Shown piece by piece: positions 15,267-23,952 of a stretch of DNA of 42,815 nucleotides (within the stretch, counting starts at the first letter, position 1; every line of letters starts with the position of its first letter). Both the position numbers and the translations under genes were made by a program. Under the pieces are notes generated by a model, which saw only the letters and a list, made by a program, of their open reading frames with translations, did not search any database and was not told the origin of the DNA. The stretch is from Oscillospiraceae bacterium (GTDB lineage Bacteria; Bacillota; Clostridia; Saccharofermentanales; Saccharofermentanaceae): NCBI GenBank assembly GCA_902780785.1, contig CACZGS010000014.1, positions 1 to 42,815 on the forward strand, given 5' to 3'.

Positions 15267-16436
15267 ATGGGTAATGCAAGCTGGAAAAATAACGGAAAGA
15301 TCAAGCTGATGATCATCGTGGGCACACGCCCGGAGATCATCCGTCTGGCAGCTGTTATCAAGAAGTGCAGAAAGTATTTCGATACTCTTCTTGTTCATAC
15401 GGGCCAGAATTACGACTACAACTTAAACGGTGTATTTTTCAAGGACTTGGAGCTTGAAGATCCCGAGCTCTATCTCGATGCAGTAGGAAATGACTTAGGC
15501 GAGACAATGGGCAACATCATCGCCGCAAGCTATAAGGCTATGGCCGATCTTAAGCCGGATGCAGTACTCGTTCTGGGCGATACGAATTCCTGCTTATCCG
15601 TTATCGGTGCAAAGAGACTTCATATCCCGATCTTCCACATGGAAGCAGGAAACAGATGTAAGGATGAATGCCTCCCTGAGGAGACAAACCGCCGTATCGT
15701 AGACATCATTTCCGACGTTAACCTCGCATACAGCGAGCACGCAAGAAGATATCTTGCTGACTGCGGACTTCCTAAGGAGAGAACATACGTAACCGGTTCT
15801 CCGATGGCTGAAGTCCTCCGCATGAACTTGGATAAGATCAAGGCATCTGACGTACATGCCAAGCTCGGTCTTGAGAAGGGCAAGTACATTCTCCTTTCAG
15901 CTCACAGAGAAGAGAATATCGATACCGAGAAGAACTTCTTGTCACTCTTTACCGCAATCAATAAGATGGCTGAGAAGTACGATATGCCTATCCTCTATTC
16001 ATGCCATCCCCGTTCAAGAAAGAGACTTGAGGCTTCAGGCTTTGAACTTGATAAGAGAGTGATTCAGCACGAGCCTTTGGGATTCCACGATTATAACTGC
16101 CTGCAGATGAACGCTTTCGCAGTAGTATCAGACAGCGGAACGTTACCTGAGGAGAGCAGCTTCTTCACATCCGTTGGTAACCCGTTCCCTGCAGTATGCA
16201 TCAGAACCTCCACAGAGCGTCCTGAGGCGCTCGACAAGGGCTGCTTCATACTTTCAGGAATCGACACCACAGGACTTCTCCAGGCTGTTGATACGGCCGT
16301 AGAGATGGTTGCAAACGGTGACAACGGAATCCCGGTACCCGATTACACAGATGAGAACGTATCCGACAAGGTGGTTAAGATCATCCAGTCTTATGTCGGC
16401 GTAGTTAATAAGATGGTCTGGAGGAAGGATTCATGA
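15267..16436 (+). CDS. capG: UDP-HexNAc 2-epimerase (CapG/WbjD type)
   Basis: The 389-residue protein belongs to the non-hydrolysing UDP-GlcNAc 2-epimerase family (IIVGTRPEIIRLAAVI, HTGQNYDYNLNGVFF, VLGDTNSCLSVIGAKRLHIPIFHMEAGNRC, PEETNRRIVD, SDSGTLPEESSF). Next to capE and capF it is best read as CapG/WbjD, which turns the 2-epimer precursor into UDP-N-acetyl-L-fucosamine. It overlaps capF by ATGA (16433-16436), showing translational coupling. An alternative role as a ManNAc-forming WecB enzyme is less likely given the neighbours. Confidence 0.92.
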   Translation: MGNASWKNNGKIKLMIIVGTRPEIIRLAAVIKKCRKYFDTLLVHTGQNYDYNLNGVFFKDLELEDPELYLDAVGNDLGETMGNIIAASYKAMADLKPDAVLVLGDTNSCLSVIGAKRLHIPIFHMEAGNRCKDECLPEETNRRIVDIISDVNLAYSEHARRYLADCGLPKERTYVTGSPMAEVLRMNLDKIKASDVHAKLGLEKGKYILLSAHREENIDTEKNFLSLFTAINKMAEKYDMPILYSCHPRSRKRLEASGFELDKRVIQHEPLGFHDYNCLQMNAFAVVSDSGTLPEESSFFTSVGNPFPAVCIRTSTERPEALDKGCFILSGIDTTGLLQAVDTAVEMVANGDNGIPVPDYTDENVSDKVVKIIQSYVGVVNKMVWRKDS

Positions 16437-17629
16437 AGATCCTCGTAACAGGCGCAAAGGGCATGGTCGGAACTGCTCTTGTCAACAACCTTAAGAACAT
16501 CAGGGACGGCAAGAACAAGACAAGGCCTGCTATTCAGATAGATGAGATCTATGAATACGATATAGATTCAACCCCTGCAGATCTCGATAATTACTGCAGA
16601 GACTGTGACTTTGTATTTAACCTTGCAGGTGTAAACCGTCCTAAGGATCCCGAAGAATTCATGAAGGGCAACTTCGGTTTTGCAAGTGAGCTTTTGGACT
16701 GCCTTAAAGCACACAATAACAAAGCAACCATAATGCTGAGTTCTTCAATTCAGGCAACACTTTCCGGACGCTTTGGCGATTCTGAATACGGCCGCAGCAA
16801 GAAGGCTGGCGAGGACCTTTTCTTCTTCTACGGTGAAGAGACCGGCGCAAAGGTCGCAGTATACCGTTTCCCTAATCTCATGGGTCATTCAAGACCCAAG
16901 TACAATTCCGCGGTATCCACATTCTGCTGGGCCGTTGCAAATGATGAGGAATTCACGGTTAACGACCGTTCAACAGAACTTGAACTCCTTTATATCGACG
17001 ACCTTGTAGAAGGCATGTTCGATCTTTTGGAAGGCAAGGAACAGCACTGCGAATTTGACGGTGTTGAGACCGTTGCCAAAGAAGACGGCAGATTCTGCTT
17101 TGTTCCCGTAACACACAAGGTTACTCTTGGCGAGATCGTTGATCTCTTAGAGCAGTTTAAGAACCAGCCCAAGACACTCATGATGCCCAAGATGCCTGAC
17201 GGATCTTTTGCCAAGAAACTCTACAGCCTTTATCTTTCTTATCTTCCCGCAGACAAGTTCAAGTATGCTCTGAAGATGAATGTCGATGACAGGGGTTCAT
17301 TTACCGAACTCGTTCATACAGAAGACTGCGGCCAGGTATCGATCAACATAAGCAAGCCCGGCATTACAAAGGGCCAGCACTGGCATAATTCAAAGTGGGA
17401 ACTCTTCATCGTTGTTAAGGGACACGCTTTGATCCAGGAGAGAAATATCAATACCGGTGAGACGGTCGAGTTCGACGTGTCCGGAGATAAGATCGAAGCG
17501 GTTCACATGATACCCGGCTGGACACACAACATAATCAATCTGTCTGATACTGAAGACCTCGTAACGGTAATGACCTGCAACGAGATCTTTAATCCTGACA
17601 GACCTGATACATTTTTCGAAAAGGTGTAA
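16433..17629 (+). CDS. capF: Bifunctional SDR reductase/cupin epimerase (CapF/WbjC type)
   Basis: CapF epimerises C3 and then reduces C4 of the CapE product. The 398-residue protein has an N-terminal SDR domain (ILVTGAKGMVGTALVNNL; FVFNLAGVNRP; YGRSKKAGEDLFF with the Tyr-x-x-x-Lys pair) to about residue 245 and a C-terminal cupin (GQVSINISKPGITKGQHWHNSKWELFIVVKG, with the HxH and Glu metal ligands) from about residue 280. This two-domain layout is diagnostic of CapF. It completes the capE-capG-capF set. Confidence 0.94.
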   Translation: MKILVTGAKGMVGTALVNNLKNIRDGKNKTRPAIQIDEIYEYDIDSTPADLDNYCRDCDFVFNLAGVNRPKDPEEFMKGNFGFASELLDCLKAHNNKATIMLSSSIQATLSGRFGDSEYGRSKKAGEDLFFFYGEETGAKVAVYRFPNLMGHSRPKYNSAVSTFCWAVANDEEFTVNDRSTELELLYIDDLVEGMFDLLEGKEQHCEFDGVETVAKEDGRFCFVPVTHKVTLGEIVDLLEQFKNQPKTLMMPKMPDGSFAKKLYSLYLSYLPADKFKYALKMNVDDRGSFTELVHTEDCGQVSINISKPGITKGQHWHNSKWELFIVVKGHALIQERNINTGETVEFDVSGDKIEAVHMIPGWTHNIINLSDTEDLVTVMTCNEIFNPDRPDTFFEKV

Positions 17630-17647
17630 AGGGAAGATACGGGATAT

Positions 17648-18766
17648 ATGGAAGACAGGCAGATAAAAGTTCTCATGATGGTTCCGAATCTCCGCGTTTC
17701 AAGCGGCGTTACGAACTTCGTGATGAATTATTTCCGCAATGTCGATCACAAGAAGGTGAAGATCGATATCGTTACCCTGTCTTATGTCGAATCACCATAC
17801 ATAGATGAAGTTAGATCTAACGGTTCGGAGGTCTTTTTCTTAGGACCTTTGCTCGAACATCCGGTAAAGCATATCAAGCTTGCCAAGAAGGTCATCGCCG
17901 AACACGATTACGATATCATTCATGACAATATCATCTTAAAGTCCCTGCCGATAATGAAGTATGCGAAGAAAAAAGTTCCCGTAAGGATCCTTCATTCACA
18001 TGCGATAAACTTAGGCGAGACAGGCATCAAGGAGAAGATCAACAGGCTCCTTCTGCCGCTTCTGTTAAAGAAGGCAACGCATTTTACGGCATGTTCTTCC
18101 GTAGCCGGTAAAGCGATGTTCGGCGATAAGGAATTTACCGTCATTCCGAACATCATAGACACTGATGATTATATTTTCGATGAGGATACGCGCGCAAAGG
18201 TCCGTGCCGATGAGAACGTAAGCAAAAAATACGTTGTCGGTACTGTCGGAAGAGTTGCCGAGGCAAAGAATCCGGTCTTTGCGGTAAACGTAATGGAAGA
18301 GGTCCTCAAGAGAAGACCTGACATCGAATACTGGTGGATCGGAAGCGGTCCTTTGGAAGGACAGCTTAAGAGCTGCATTGAGGAAAAGGGGCTTACGGAC
18401 AGGATCCGCACGCTTGGCAGCAGAGACGATCTAAGATCCCTTTACCAGGGAATGGATGTATTCTTCCTGCCCAGCAAAGGCGAAGGATTCGGTCTTGCAT
18501 GCATTGAGGCGGAAGCATCAGGACTCCCGTGTGTGATCTCATCCAATTTCCCGCCTGAAGTGAACATAACGGGAGACGTGACTTTCCTGCAGCTTGACGA
18601 TGACATTGATACATGGGCGACAGCTGTCATCAATGCAATCGATAAGCAGACAGACCGCGGAAACGCGAACAGGATATTAAGAGACAGCCCTTATTCAAAG
18701 GCAGGTTCAGGCAACAGTCTGACGGACTTTTATGAGCGTTTGCTGTCCGAGGGGGAGAAGAAGTAA
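17648..18766 (+). CDS. Glycosyltransferase family 4
   Basis: The 372-residue protein is a GT-B fold enzyme with an N-terminal acceptor half (VPNLRVSSGVTNFVMNYFRNV; DIIHDNIILKSLPIM) and a C-terminal donor half with VGTVGRVAEAKNPVFAVNVM and PSKGEGFGLACIEAEASGLP, which contains the EX7E motif of GT4 enzymes. It would add one sugar to the lipid-linked repeat unit on the cytoplasmic face. The linkage and sugar cannot be read from the sequence. The next gene starts directly after its TAA. Confidence 0.9.
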   Translation: MEDRQIKVLMMVPNLRVSSGVTNFVMNYFRNVDHKKVKIDIVTLSYVESPYIDEVRSNGSEVFFLGPLLEHPVKHIKLAKKVIAEHDYDIIHDNIILKSLPIMKYAKKKVPVRILHSHAINLGETGIKEKINRLLLPLLLKKATHFTACSSVAGKAMFGDKEFTVIPNIIDTDDYIFDEDTRAKVRADENVSKKYVVGTVGRVAEAKNPVFAVNVMEEVLKRRPDIEYWWIGSGPLEGQLKSCIEEKGLTDRIRTLGSRDDLRSLYQGMDVFFLPSKGEGFGLACIEAEASGLPCVISSNFPPEVNITGDVTFLQLDDDIDTWATAVINAIDKQTDRGNANRILRDSPYSKAGSGNSLTDFYERLLSEGEKK

Positions 18767-20029
18767 ATGGCCTACAATATTGTTTTGATCGCCGGAAGTT
18801 ATTATCCTAACTTTTCTGCGACAGGAAACTGCATATATCAGATCGCAAAGTGCTTTGTAGACAAGGGACACAATGTTTACATGCTCAGCGAGAGCCCCGA
18901 CGGCAATGAGAGCTTTGTTGAGTACGAAGGACAGAAGATATACCGTGCGACCAGCAAGAGACTCAAGGATCTCCAGATGAGACGCGAACTGAACGAGCAT
19001 TCTTTATACGGCAAGGGAAGGATCATCTTAAACAAGATCTACTGGGCATTGGTAAAGCTCTTTACGAGAAGCGGAATGGAAGAGGGCCTAGTGAAAGGCT
19101 TTTACAAAAGGCTTGAAGACCTTCGCGCAAGCGGACTTAAGATAGACTGCGTAGTTCCGTGCTGCATGCCTGTTGAAGGCGTAAAGGCCGGTTATCTGTT
19201 CTGCAGCAAATATAACATCCCGCTGTTCCCGCTCCTTTACGACAGATACAGTGATAACAGGGATTTCTTCCGCTTCACATGGACCCACAAGCTTAAGAGA
19301 AGATATGCGGAGAACTATGAGAAGAAGATGTTCGACTGTTCTTCGATGATCTATTACATCGATAACTGGAAGCCTTATTTCGAGAAATATAAGAGAGACA
19401 ACACTTTAAGAGTAGAGCATCCGCTGGTCGTAAAAAGACCTGCTGTCGAGCCTCTTGCATTAAGAGAACCCACGAAGATAAATGCGATCTACCAGGGTGA
19501 GATCAACCATCAGATGAGACCGCCGCAGGCAATGCTCACGGCTTTTTCGAAGATAGGTGAGACAGATCATGACGTAAGCCTTCATATCTTCGCAAGAGGC
19601 AACGGAGTCGAGGACGTCGAGAAGGCTCAGGCGGCTGATCCGAAGGCTATTAAGTTCTACGGCAAAGTCGGCAAGACGGAAGCAGACAGATATTATGCTT
19701 CCGCAAATATCCAGATAATCCTCGCAAACAGAGACAAAGAGATCGTATCGAGCAAGATCTTCGAGAGTGTTGCATCAGGCTACCCGATAGTGTATTTCTA
19801 TTTCTCCGAGGAAGAGCTGTCATACGGGCTTCTCAAGAAGTATCCGCTGGTGCTTTTCGTGCGCCAGGACAAGGCAGAGGAAGAGGCTGATAAGATCCGC
19901 GAATGGATGTATGCCAACTGCGAAAGCCGAGTTGATTTTGACATCGTCAGCAAAGCGTATGACGATGCTACGCCCGATATGGTCGTAGATACTTCGATAG
20001 ATATCCTGAACAAGGGCGGGAGGAACTGA
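18767..20029 (+). CDS. Glycosyltransferase, GT4-like (divergent)
   Basis: The 420-residue protein starts IVLIAGSYYPNFSATGNCIYQIAKCFVDKGHNVYMLSE, the usual GT4 N-terminal pattern, and has a donor half with INAIYQGEINHQMRPPQAMLTAF, KFYGKVGKTEADRYYASANIQIIL and SSKIFESVASGYPIVYF. The C-terminal EX7E is weaker than in its neighbours: only the second Glu, in KIFESVASG, is obvious. Its ATG follows the preceding TAA with no gap. The sugar is unknown. Confidence 0.85.
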   Translation: MAYNIVLIAGSYYPNFSATGNCIYQIAKCFVDKGHNVYMLSESPDGNESFVEYEGQKIYRATSKRLKDLQMRRELNEHSLYGKGRIILNKIYWALVKLFTRSGMEEGLVKGFYKRLEDLRASGLKIDCVVPCCMPVEGVKAGYLFCSKYNIPLFPLLYDRYSDNRDFFRFTWTHKLKRRYAENYEKKMFDCSSMIYYIDNWKPYFEKYKRDNTLRVEHPLVVKRPAVEPLALREPTKINAIYQGEINHQMRPPQAMLTAFSKIGETDHDVSLHIFARGNGVEDVEKAQAADPKAIKFYGKVGKTEADRYYASANIQIILANRDKEIVSSKIFESVASGYPIVYFYFSEEELSYGLLKKYPLVLFVRQDKAEEEADKIREWMYANCESRVDFDIVSKAYDDATPDMVVDTSIDILNKGGRN

Positions 20030-20033
20030 CAGG

Positions 20034-20828
20034 ATGAGAGAAATAGATATTCCTGAAGCAAAAAAGATGATGCTAGACATACTGAAGACCGTTGCGAAAT
20101 TCTGTGACGATAATAACCTTCGTTACTTTATCTTCTACGGTACATATCTCGGCGCGTTAAGGCATAAGGGCTATATCCCGTGGGACGATGACATCGACAT
20201 CGCAATGCCGAGGCCCGACTATGAGAAGTTTCTCGAAATATTTAAAGGGGAAAACCTCTCTGTCTGGACATGGCGCAAGGACAACAAATATCTTCTTCCG
20301 TTTGCTAAAGTCTACGATACGAGGACTGAAGTTCACGAGAATGCAGACTTCGGTGAGACGTTCGGCGTTAACATCGACATATTCCCTTTGGACGGACTTC
20401 CTGCAAAGCAGAGTCAGATCAAGAGAAGAGTCGAATACATGCGTTTTTGCTGGGGCATGCAGGTAGCAGCTACTATTGTGGATTATTCGAAAAGATCGAA
20501 GAAAAAGAGAATGCAGTTAGGCCTCATGAAGGCTTTCTATAAAGTATTTCCCGTTAAGCACTATCTTACGGGAAGGACAGAGAAGCATGCGAAGAAATAT
20601 GATTTCGACACATCAGAATATGTTGCATGCCTTGTATGGGGCGACGGAATGAAGGAAGTGTTCCACAGGGAGTCACTCTTCCCTCCGAGAATGGTTCAGT
20701 TCGAGGATGCCGAGTTCAAGGCGCCTGCGACCGATGAATGCTTAAGGGTACTGTTCGGCGATTACATGCAGCTCCCGCCTGAAGATCAGCGCCGCTGCCA
20801 CGCGCCGAAGATCAACTGGAAAGAATGA
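20034..20828 (+). CDS. LicD family phosphotransferase (second copy)
   Basis: The 264-residue protein repeats the LicD core (RYFIFYGTYLGALRHKGYIPWDDDIDIAMPRPDYEKFL, about residues 30-66) and the C-terminal YMQLPPEDQR motif. It shares these motifs with the copy at 12720-13523 but differs widely in the middle, so the two probably act on different positions or donors. It begins 4 nt after the preceding stop, inside the polysaccharide operon. No choline-activation genes are near. Confidence 0.92.
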   Translation: MREIDIPEAKKMMLDILKTVAKFCDDNNLRYFIFYGTYLGALRHKGYIPWDDDIDIAMPRPDYEKFLEIFKGENLSVWTWRKDNKYLLPFAKVYDTRTEVHENADFGETFGVNIDIFPLDGLPAKQSQIKRRVEYMRFCWGMQVAATIVDYSKRSKKKRMQLGLMKAFYKVFPVKHYLTGRTEKHAKKYDFDTSEYVACLVWGDGMKEVFHRESLFPPRMVQFEDAEFKAPATDECLRVLFGDYMQLPPEDQRRCHAPKINWKE

Positions 20829-20861
20829 ACTTAAGGATTTGAGTTAAGGAAAAGCGCGAAA

Positions 20862-22052
20862 ATGAGAATCTTAGAGATCAACACAGTCAATTTCGGAAGC
20901 ACGGGTCACATCATGCTCCGGATCGCAGATCTTGCAAGATCGGAAGGCCACGAGGCCGTCTGCTGTTTTTACGCGCGCAGGAATAAGCCCGCTGATGCCA
21001 ATACCATCTATATTGGAAACAAGATAACTCATAATCTCCATAAGAAGTTCAGCAAATATACAGGCTACAACGGATGCCTGTCGATTATTTCAACATGGAA
21101 CTTCCTGCGCAAGGTAAAGAAGTTCGGTCCTGATATCATCCATCTGCATAATCTTCACGACCGCTTCATAAATGTCCCGATGCTCTTTAAGTTCATCAAG
21201 AAGAACAACATAAAGGTCGTCTGGACGCTTCACGATTGCTGGTCATTTACGGGAAAATGCGTTTACTTTACACTTGCGGGGTGTGACAAGTGGAGGACGG
21301 GGTGTTGCGACTGCCCTCAGATACATGCTTATCCGGCATCAAATGTTGACCGTACAAAGAAGATGTGGGAACTGAAGAAAAAGTGGTTTACGGGCGTCAA
21401 AGACATGACGATCGTCACTCCATCTGTCTGGCTCTCTGATCTCGTTAAGGAATCCTACCTTAAGGATTATCCCGTTAAGGTAATCAACAACGGAATAGAT
21501 CTTGGCGTTTTTAAGCCCACAGAGAGCGATTTCCGCGCGAAGCATGATCTGGACGGTAAATTTATCATATTAGGTCTTGCGTCGGTCTGGGAGAAGCGCA
21601 AGGGTATAGATGTTTTTATCGAACTTGCAAAGCGTTTGGACGACAGGTTTAAGATCGTTCTTGTAGGCACCAATGACGAAGATGACAAGATCCTGCCGGA
21701 TAACATCATCTCCATTCACAGGACTTCGAACCAAAAGGAACTGGCAGAGATCTATAGCAGCGCTGACCTGTACTTCAATCCTACGAGGGAAGAGAACTAT
21801 CCGACGGTTAACATGGAATCTATCGCCTGCGGAACGCCGGTTATGACGTTTAAGACAGGCGGAAGCCCTGAGATCATTGACGATAAGACGGGCGTTGTCG
21901 TCGAAGACAATATCGATGATATCGAACAAAAGATAATAAGCATATATGAGACCGGGCCTTTTAAGCTTTCTGACCTTGAAGAAAGAGCGAAAACCTTTTC
22001 AGCAGATGATAAGTTTGCCGAGTATTTATGGCTGTTTGCCGCAAATGGGTAA
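20862..22052 (+). CDS. Glycosyltransferase family 4 (WcaC-like)
   Basis: The 396-residue GT-B protein has NTVNFGSTGHIMLRIADLARSEGH at the N-terminus, WTLHDCWSFTGKCVYFTLAGCDKWRTGCCDCPQ with clustered cysteines as in colanic-acid WcaC-type transferases, and the donor half VINNGIDLGVFKPTE and NPTREENYPTVNMESIACGTPV, which holds the EX7E motif. It probably acts late in building the repeat unit. Confidence 0.9.
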   Translation: MRILEINTVNFGSTGHIMLRIADLARSEGHEAVCCFYARRNKPADANTIYIGNKITHNLHKKFSKYTGYNGCLSIISTWNFLRKVKKFGPDIIHLHNLHDRFINVPMLFKFIKKNNIKVVWTLHDCWSFTGKCVYFTLAGCDKWRTGCCDCPQIHAYPASNVDRTKKMWELKKKWFTGVKDMTIVTPSVWLSDLVKESYLKDYPVKVINNGIDLGVFKPTESDFRAKHDLDGKFIILGLASVWEKRKGIDVFIELAKRLDDRFKIVLVGTNDEDDKILPDNIISIHRTSNQKELAEIYSSADLYFNPTREENYPTVNMESIACGTPVMTFKTGGSPEIIDDKTGVVVEDNIDDIEQKIISIYETGPFKLSDLEERAKTFSADDKFAEYLWLFAANG

Positions 22053-22060
22053 ATCCGTTA

Positions 22061-22069
22061 TGGTAAAAT
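22061..22069 (+). promoter_or_regulatory. Possible extended -10 upstream of the flippase gene
   Basis: TGGTAAAAT fits the extended -10 form seen elsewhere in this window, 33 nt before the flippase start. No good -35 accompanies it, so a secondary promoter inside the operon is only possible. Confidence 0.3.
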
Positions 22070-22101
22070 CTGGTTTCACGAAATATACAGAGGCATAGGT
22101 A

Positions 22102-23415
22102 ATGACTAGTAAAGTAGCAAGGAACGCATCGTGGATCATAGGCTGTAAATTAGTACAGTCCATACTCGGATTTGTTCTTAACATGCTCACGGCAAGATTT
22201 TTGGGCAAGTCATCATTCGGTGATATCACATATGCAATGGCGGTAGTATCATTTGTTGTTCCGCTGATGAGATTGGGATTCGGAAACATTATGGTCCAGG
22301 AGATCGTCCAAAATCCCGAGCGTGAGGGAAAAGCCATGGGAACAGGTGTTTTCCTAAATCTCGTATCAGCCTTTGCCTGCATCGCCGGTGTTACCGCATT
22401 CGCATATGTAGCTAACCCGGGTGAGACTGAGACAGTGATCATCTGCGCCCTTTACGGAATAAAGCTGATCTTCGAAGCTACTGACCTTATGTCTTATTGG
22501 TATCAGGCAAAGCTGATGGCCAAGTATTCATCAGTCATAAGCCTTATAGTCCATTTCGCAGTTTTAGGATACAAGATCTATATCCTCGCAACTTCCAAGA
22601 GCGTTTACTGGTTCGCTGTTACTTCAGCACTGGAATATTTACTGTGCTCTGTCGGCATGTATATCATCTACCACTTTAAGAAGACGCAGAAACTTTCCAT
22701 CTCGCTTAAATTGGGCAAGGAAATGATCAATAAGGGCAAGCATTACATCCTGTCTTCGATGATGGTAATGATATTTGCCGAGACCGATAAGATAATGCTC
22801 AAGGGCCTCATCGACAGCTCGGCGACAGCGCTTTATTCGACCGCGACGATCCTTGCCGGCGCTACGGGATTCTTCTTTGCCGCGATCATCGATTCATTCA
22901 GACCGTGGATCTTTGAAGTCCAGAAGACTGATGAAGAATTGTTTAAGAAGCGTCTTAAGATGCTTTATTCATTCATCATTTACCTTTCACTTCTGCAGAG
23001 TATCGTCATGACGGTATTCGCAAAGCCGATCGTTCTCCTTACCTATGGAGAGCAGTATTACGAGTCGATCGGAGCCCTTCAGATTGTTGTCTGGTACACG
23101 ACGTTCTCTTATTTAGGCTCAGTACGTAATATCTGGATCCTTGCATATAACAAGCAGAAATATCTGTGGGTCATAAACCTTTTCGGAGCCGGTGCAAATG
23201 TCGTCTTAAACGTAACCTTGATCCCATTCCTGGGAATCTACGGAGCAGCTATTGCTTCATTGGTAACACAGATCTTCACCAATGTTATCGTAGGCTACAT
23301 CCTTAAGCCCATCCGTCCCAACAATGCGATCATGGTAAGCAGCCTTAATCCGAATTGTTGTATTGAAGCGTTAAGCAAACTCTTGAAAAAAGAGCCTAAG
23401 ACAGAGAAGAAGTGA
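22102..23415 (+). CDS. Wzx-type polysaccharide flippase
   Basis: The 437-residue protein is hydrophobic, with about 12 membrane helices, and starts SKVARNASWIIGCKLVQSILGFVLNMLTARFLGKSSFGDITYA, the hallmark N-terminus of the Wzx/RfbX branch of the MATE-like exporter superfamily. It would flip the lipid-linked repeat unit across the membrane. Its place after three glycosyltransferases fits. A Wzy polymerase would be expected with it, but none is visible in this window. Confidence 0.93.
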   Translation: MTSKVARNASWIIGCKLVQSILGFVLNMLTARFLGKSSFGDITYAMAVVSFVVPLMRLGFGNIMVQEIVQNPEREGKAMGTGVFLNLVSAFACIAGVTAFAYVANPGETETVIICALYGIKLIFEATDLMSYWYQAKLMAKYSSVISLIVHFAVLGYKIYILATSKSVYWFAVTSALEYLLCSVGMYIIYHFKKTQKLSISLKLGKEMINKGKHYILSSMMVMIFAETDKIMLKGLIDSSATALYSTATILAGATGFFFAAIIDSFRPWIFEVQKTDEELFKKRLKMLYSFIIYLSLLQSIVMTVFAKPIVLLTYGEQYYESIGALQIVVWYTTFSYLGSVRNIWILAYNKQKYLWVINLFGAGANVVLNVTLIPFLGIYGAAIASLVTQIFTNVIVGYILKPIRPNNAIMVSSLNPNCCIEALSKLLKKEPKTEKK

Positions 23416-23451
23416 CCGGGTCTGCCGGATGTTGAAAGGTGTTTTAGCGCT

Positions 23452-23952
23452 ATGGATGCCGTATTTGAATCAGAGAACATTATATATGTAAGACCGTCAT
23501 TTGATCTCGTGCCGGAATATCTTGAGATGGTCAATGACATCGAGAATGTCGCCAGGTTTATAGGCGACAGAAGAGAGCCGTTAAGCGAGAAAGACGAGAT
23601 CGACTACATCAAGGATAAGATGGATAACGATGCGACGATGTTCTCTATGCTCGAGAAGGATACCAGTGAATTCATCGGAAATATCGAGTTCTTCAACCGC
23701 ACCTTCGATGCAGCCGAATGGGGTATCGTGATTACGACTAAGATGCAGAATAAAGGTTACGGCAAAGAAGCGCTGATGAGGTCTGTCGAATACGGATTTA
23801 ATGAACTTGGACTTAACAGGATATTCCTAAGCGTATATGCGGATAATCCGCGCGCTGTTCATGTCTACGAGAAGTGCGGTTTTAAGGAGTTCAAACGTGA
23901 CGATGTGGACATCTTCATGGAGCTGGTAAAAGATGAGAGAGCTGCTGACTGA
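23452..23952 (+). CDS. GNAT acetyltransferase (RimJ/RimL-like)
   Basis: The 166-residue protein resembles the Acetyltransf_3 branch: IYVRPSFDLVPEYLEMVNDIENVARFIG at the start, FIGNIEFFNRTFDAAEWGIVITTKMQNKGYGKEALMRSVEYGF with the QNKGYGKEA acetyl-CoA loop, and NPRAVHVYEKCGFKEF at the end. It follows the flippase by 36 nt and overlaps the next gene by 20 nt, so it belongs to the polysaccharide transcript. It might acetylate a sugar amine or a protein N-terminus. Confidence 0.86.
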   Translation: MDAVFESENIIYVRPSFDLVPEYLEMVNDIENVARFIGDRREPLSEKDEIDYIKDKMDNDATMFSMLEKDTSEFIGNIEFFNRTFDAAEWGIVITTKMQNKGYGKEALMRSVEYGFNELGLNRIFLSVYADNPRAVHVYEKCGFKEFKRDDVDIFMELVKDERAAD

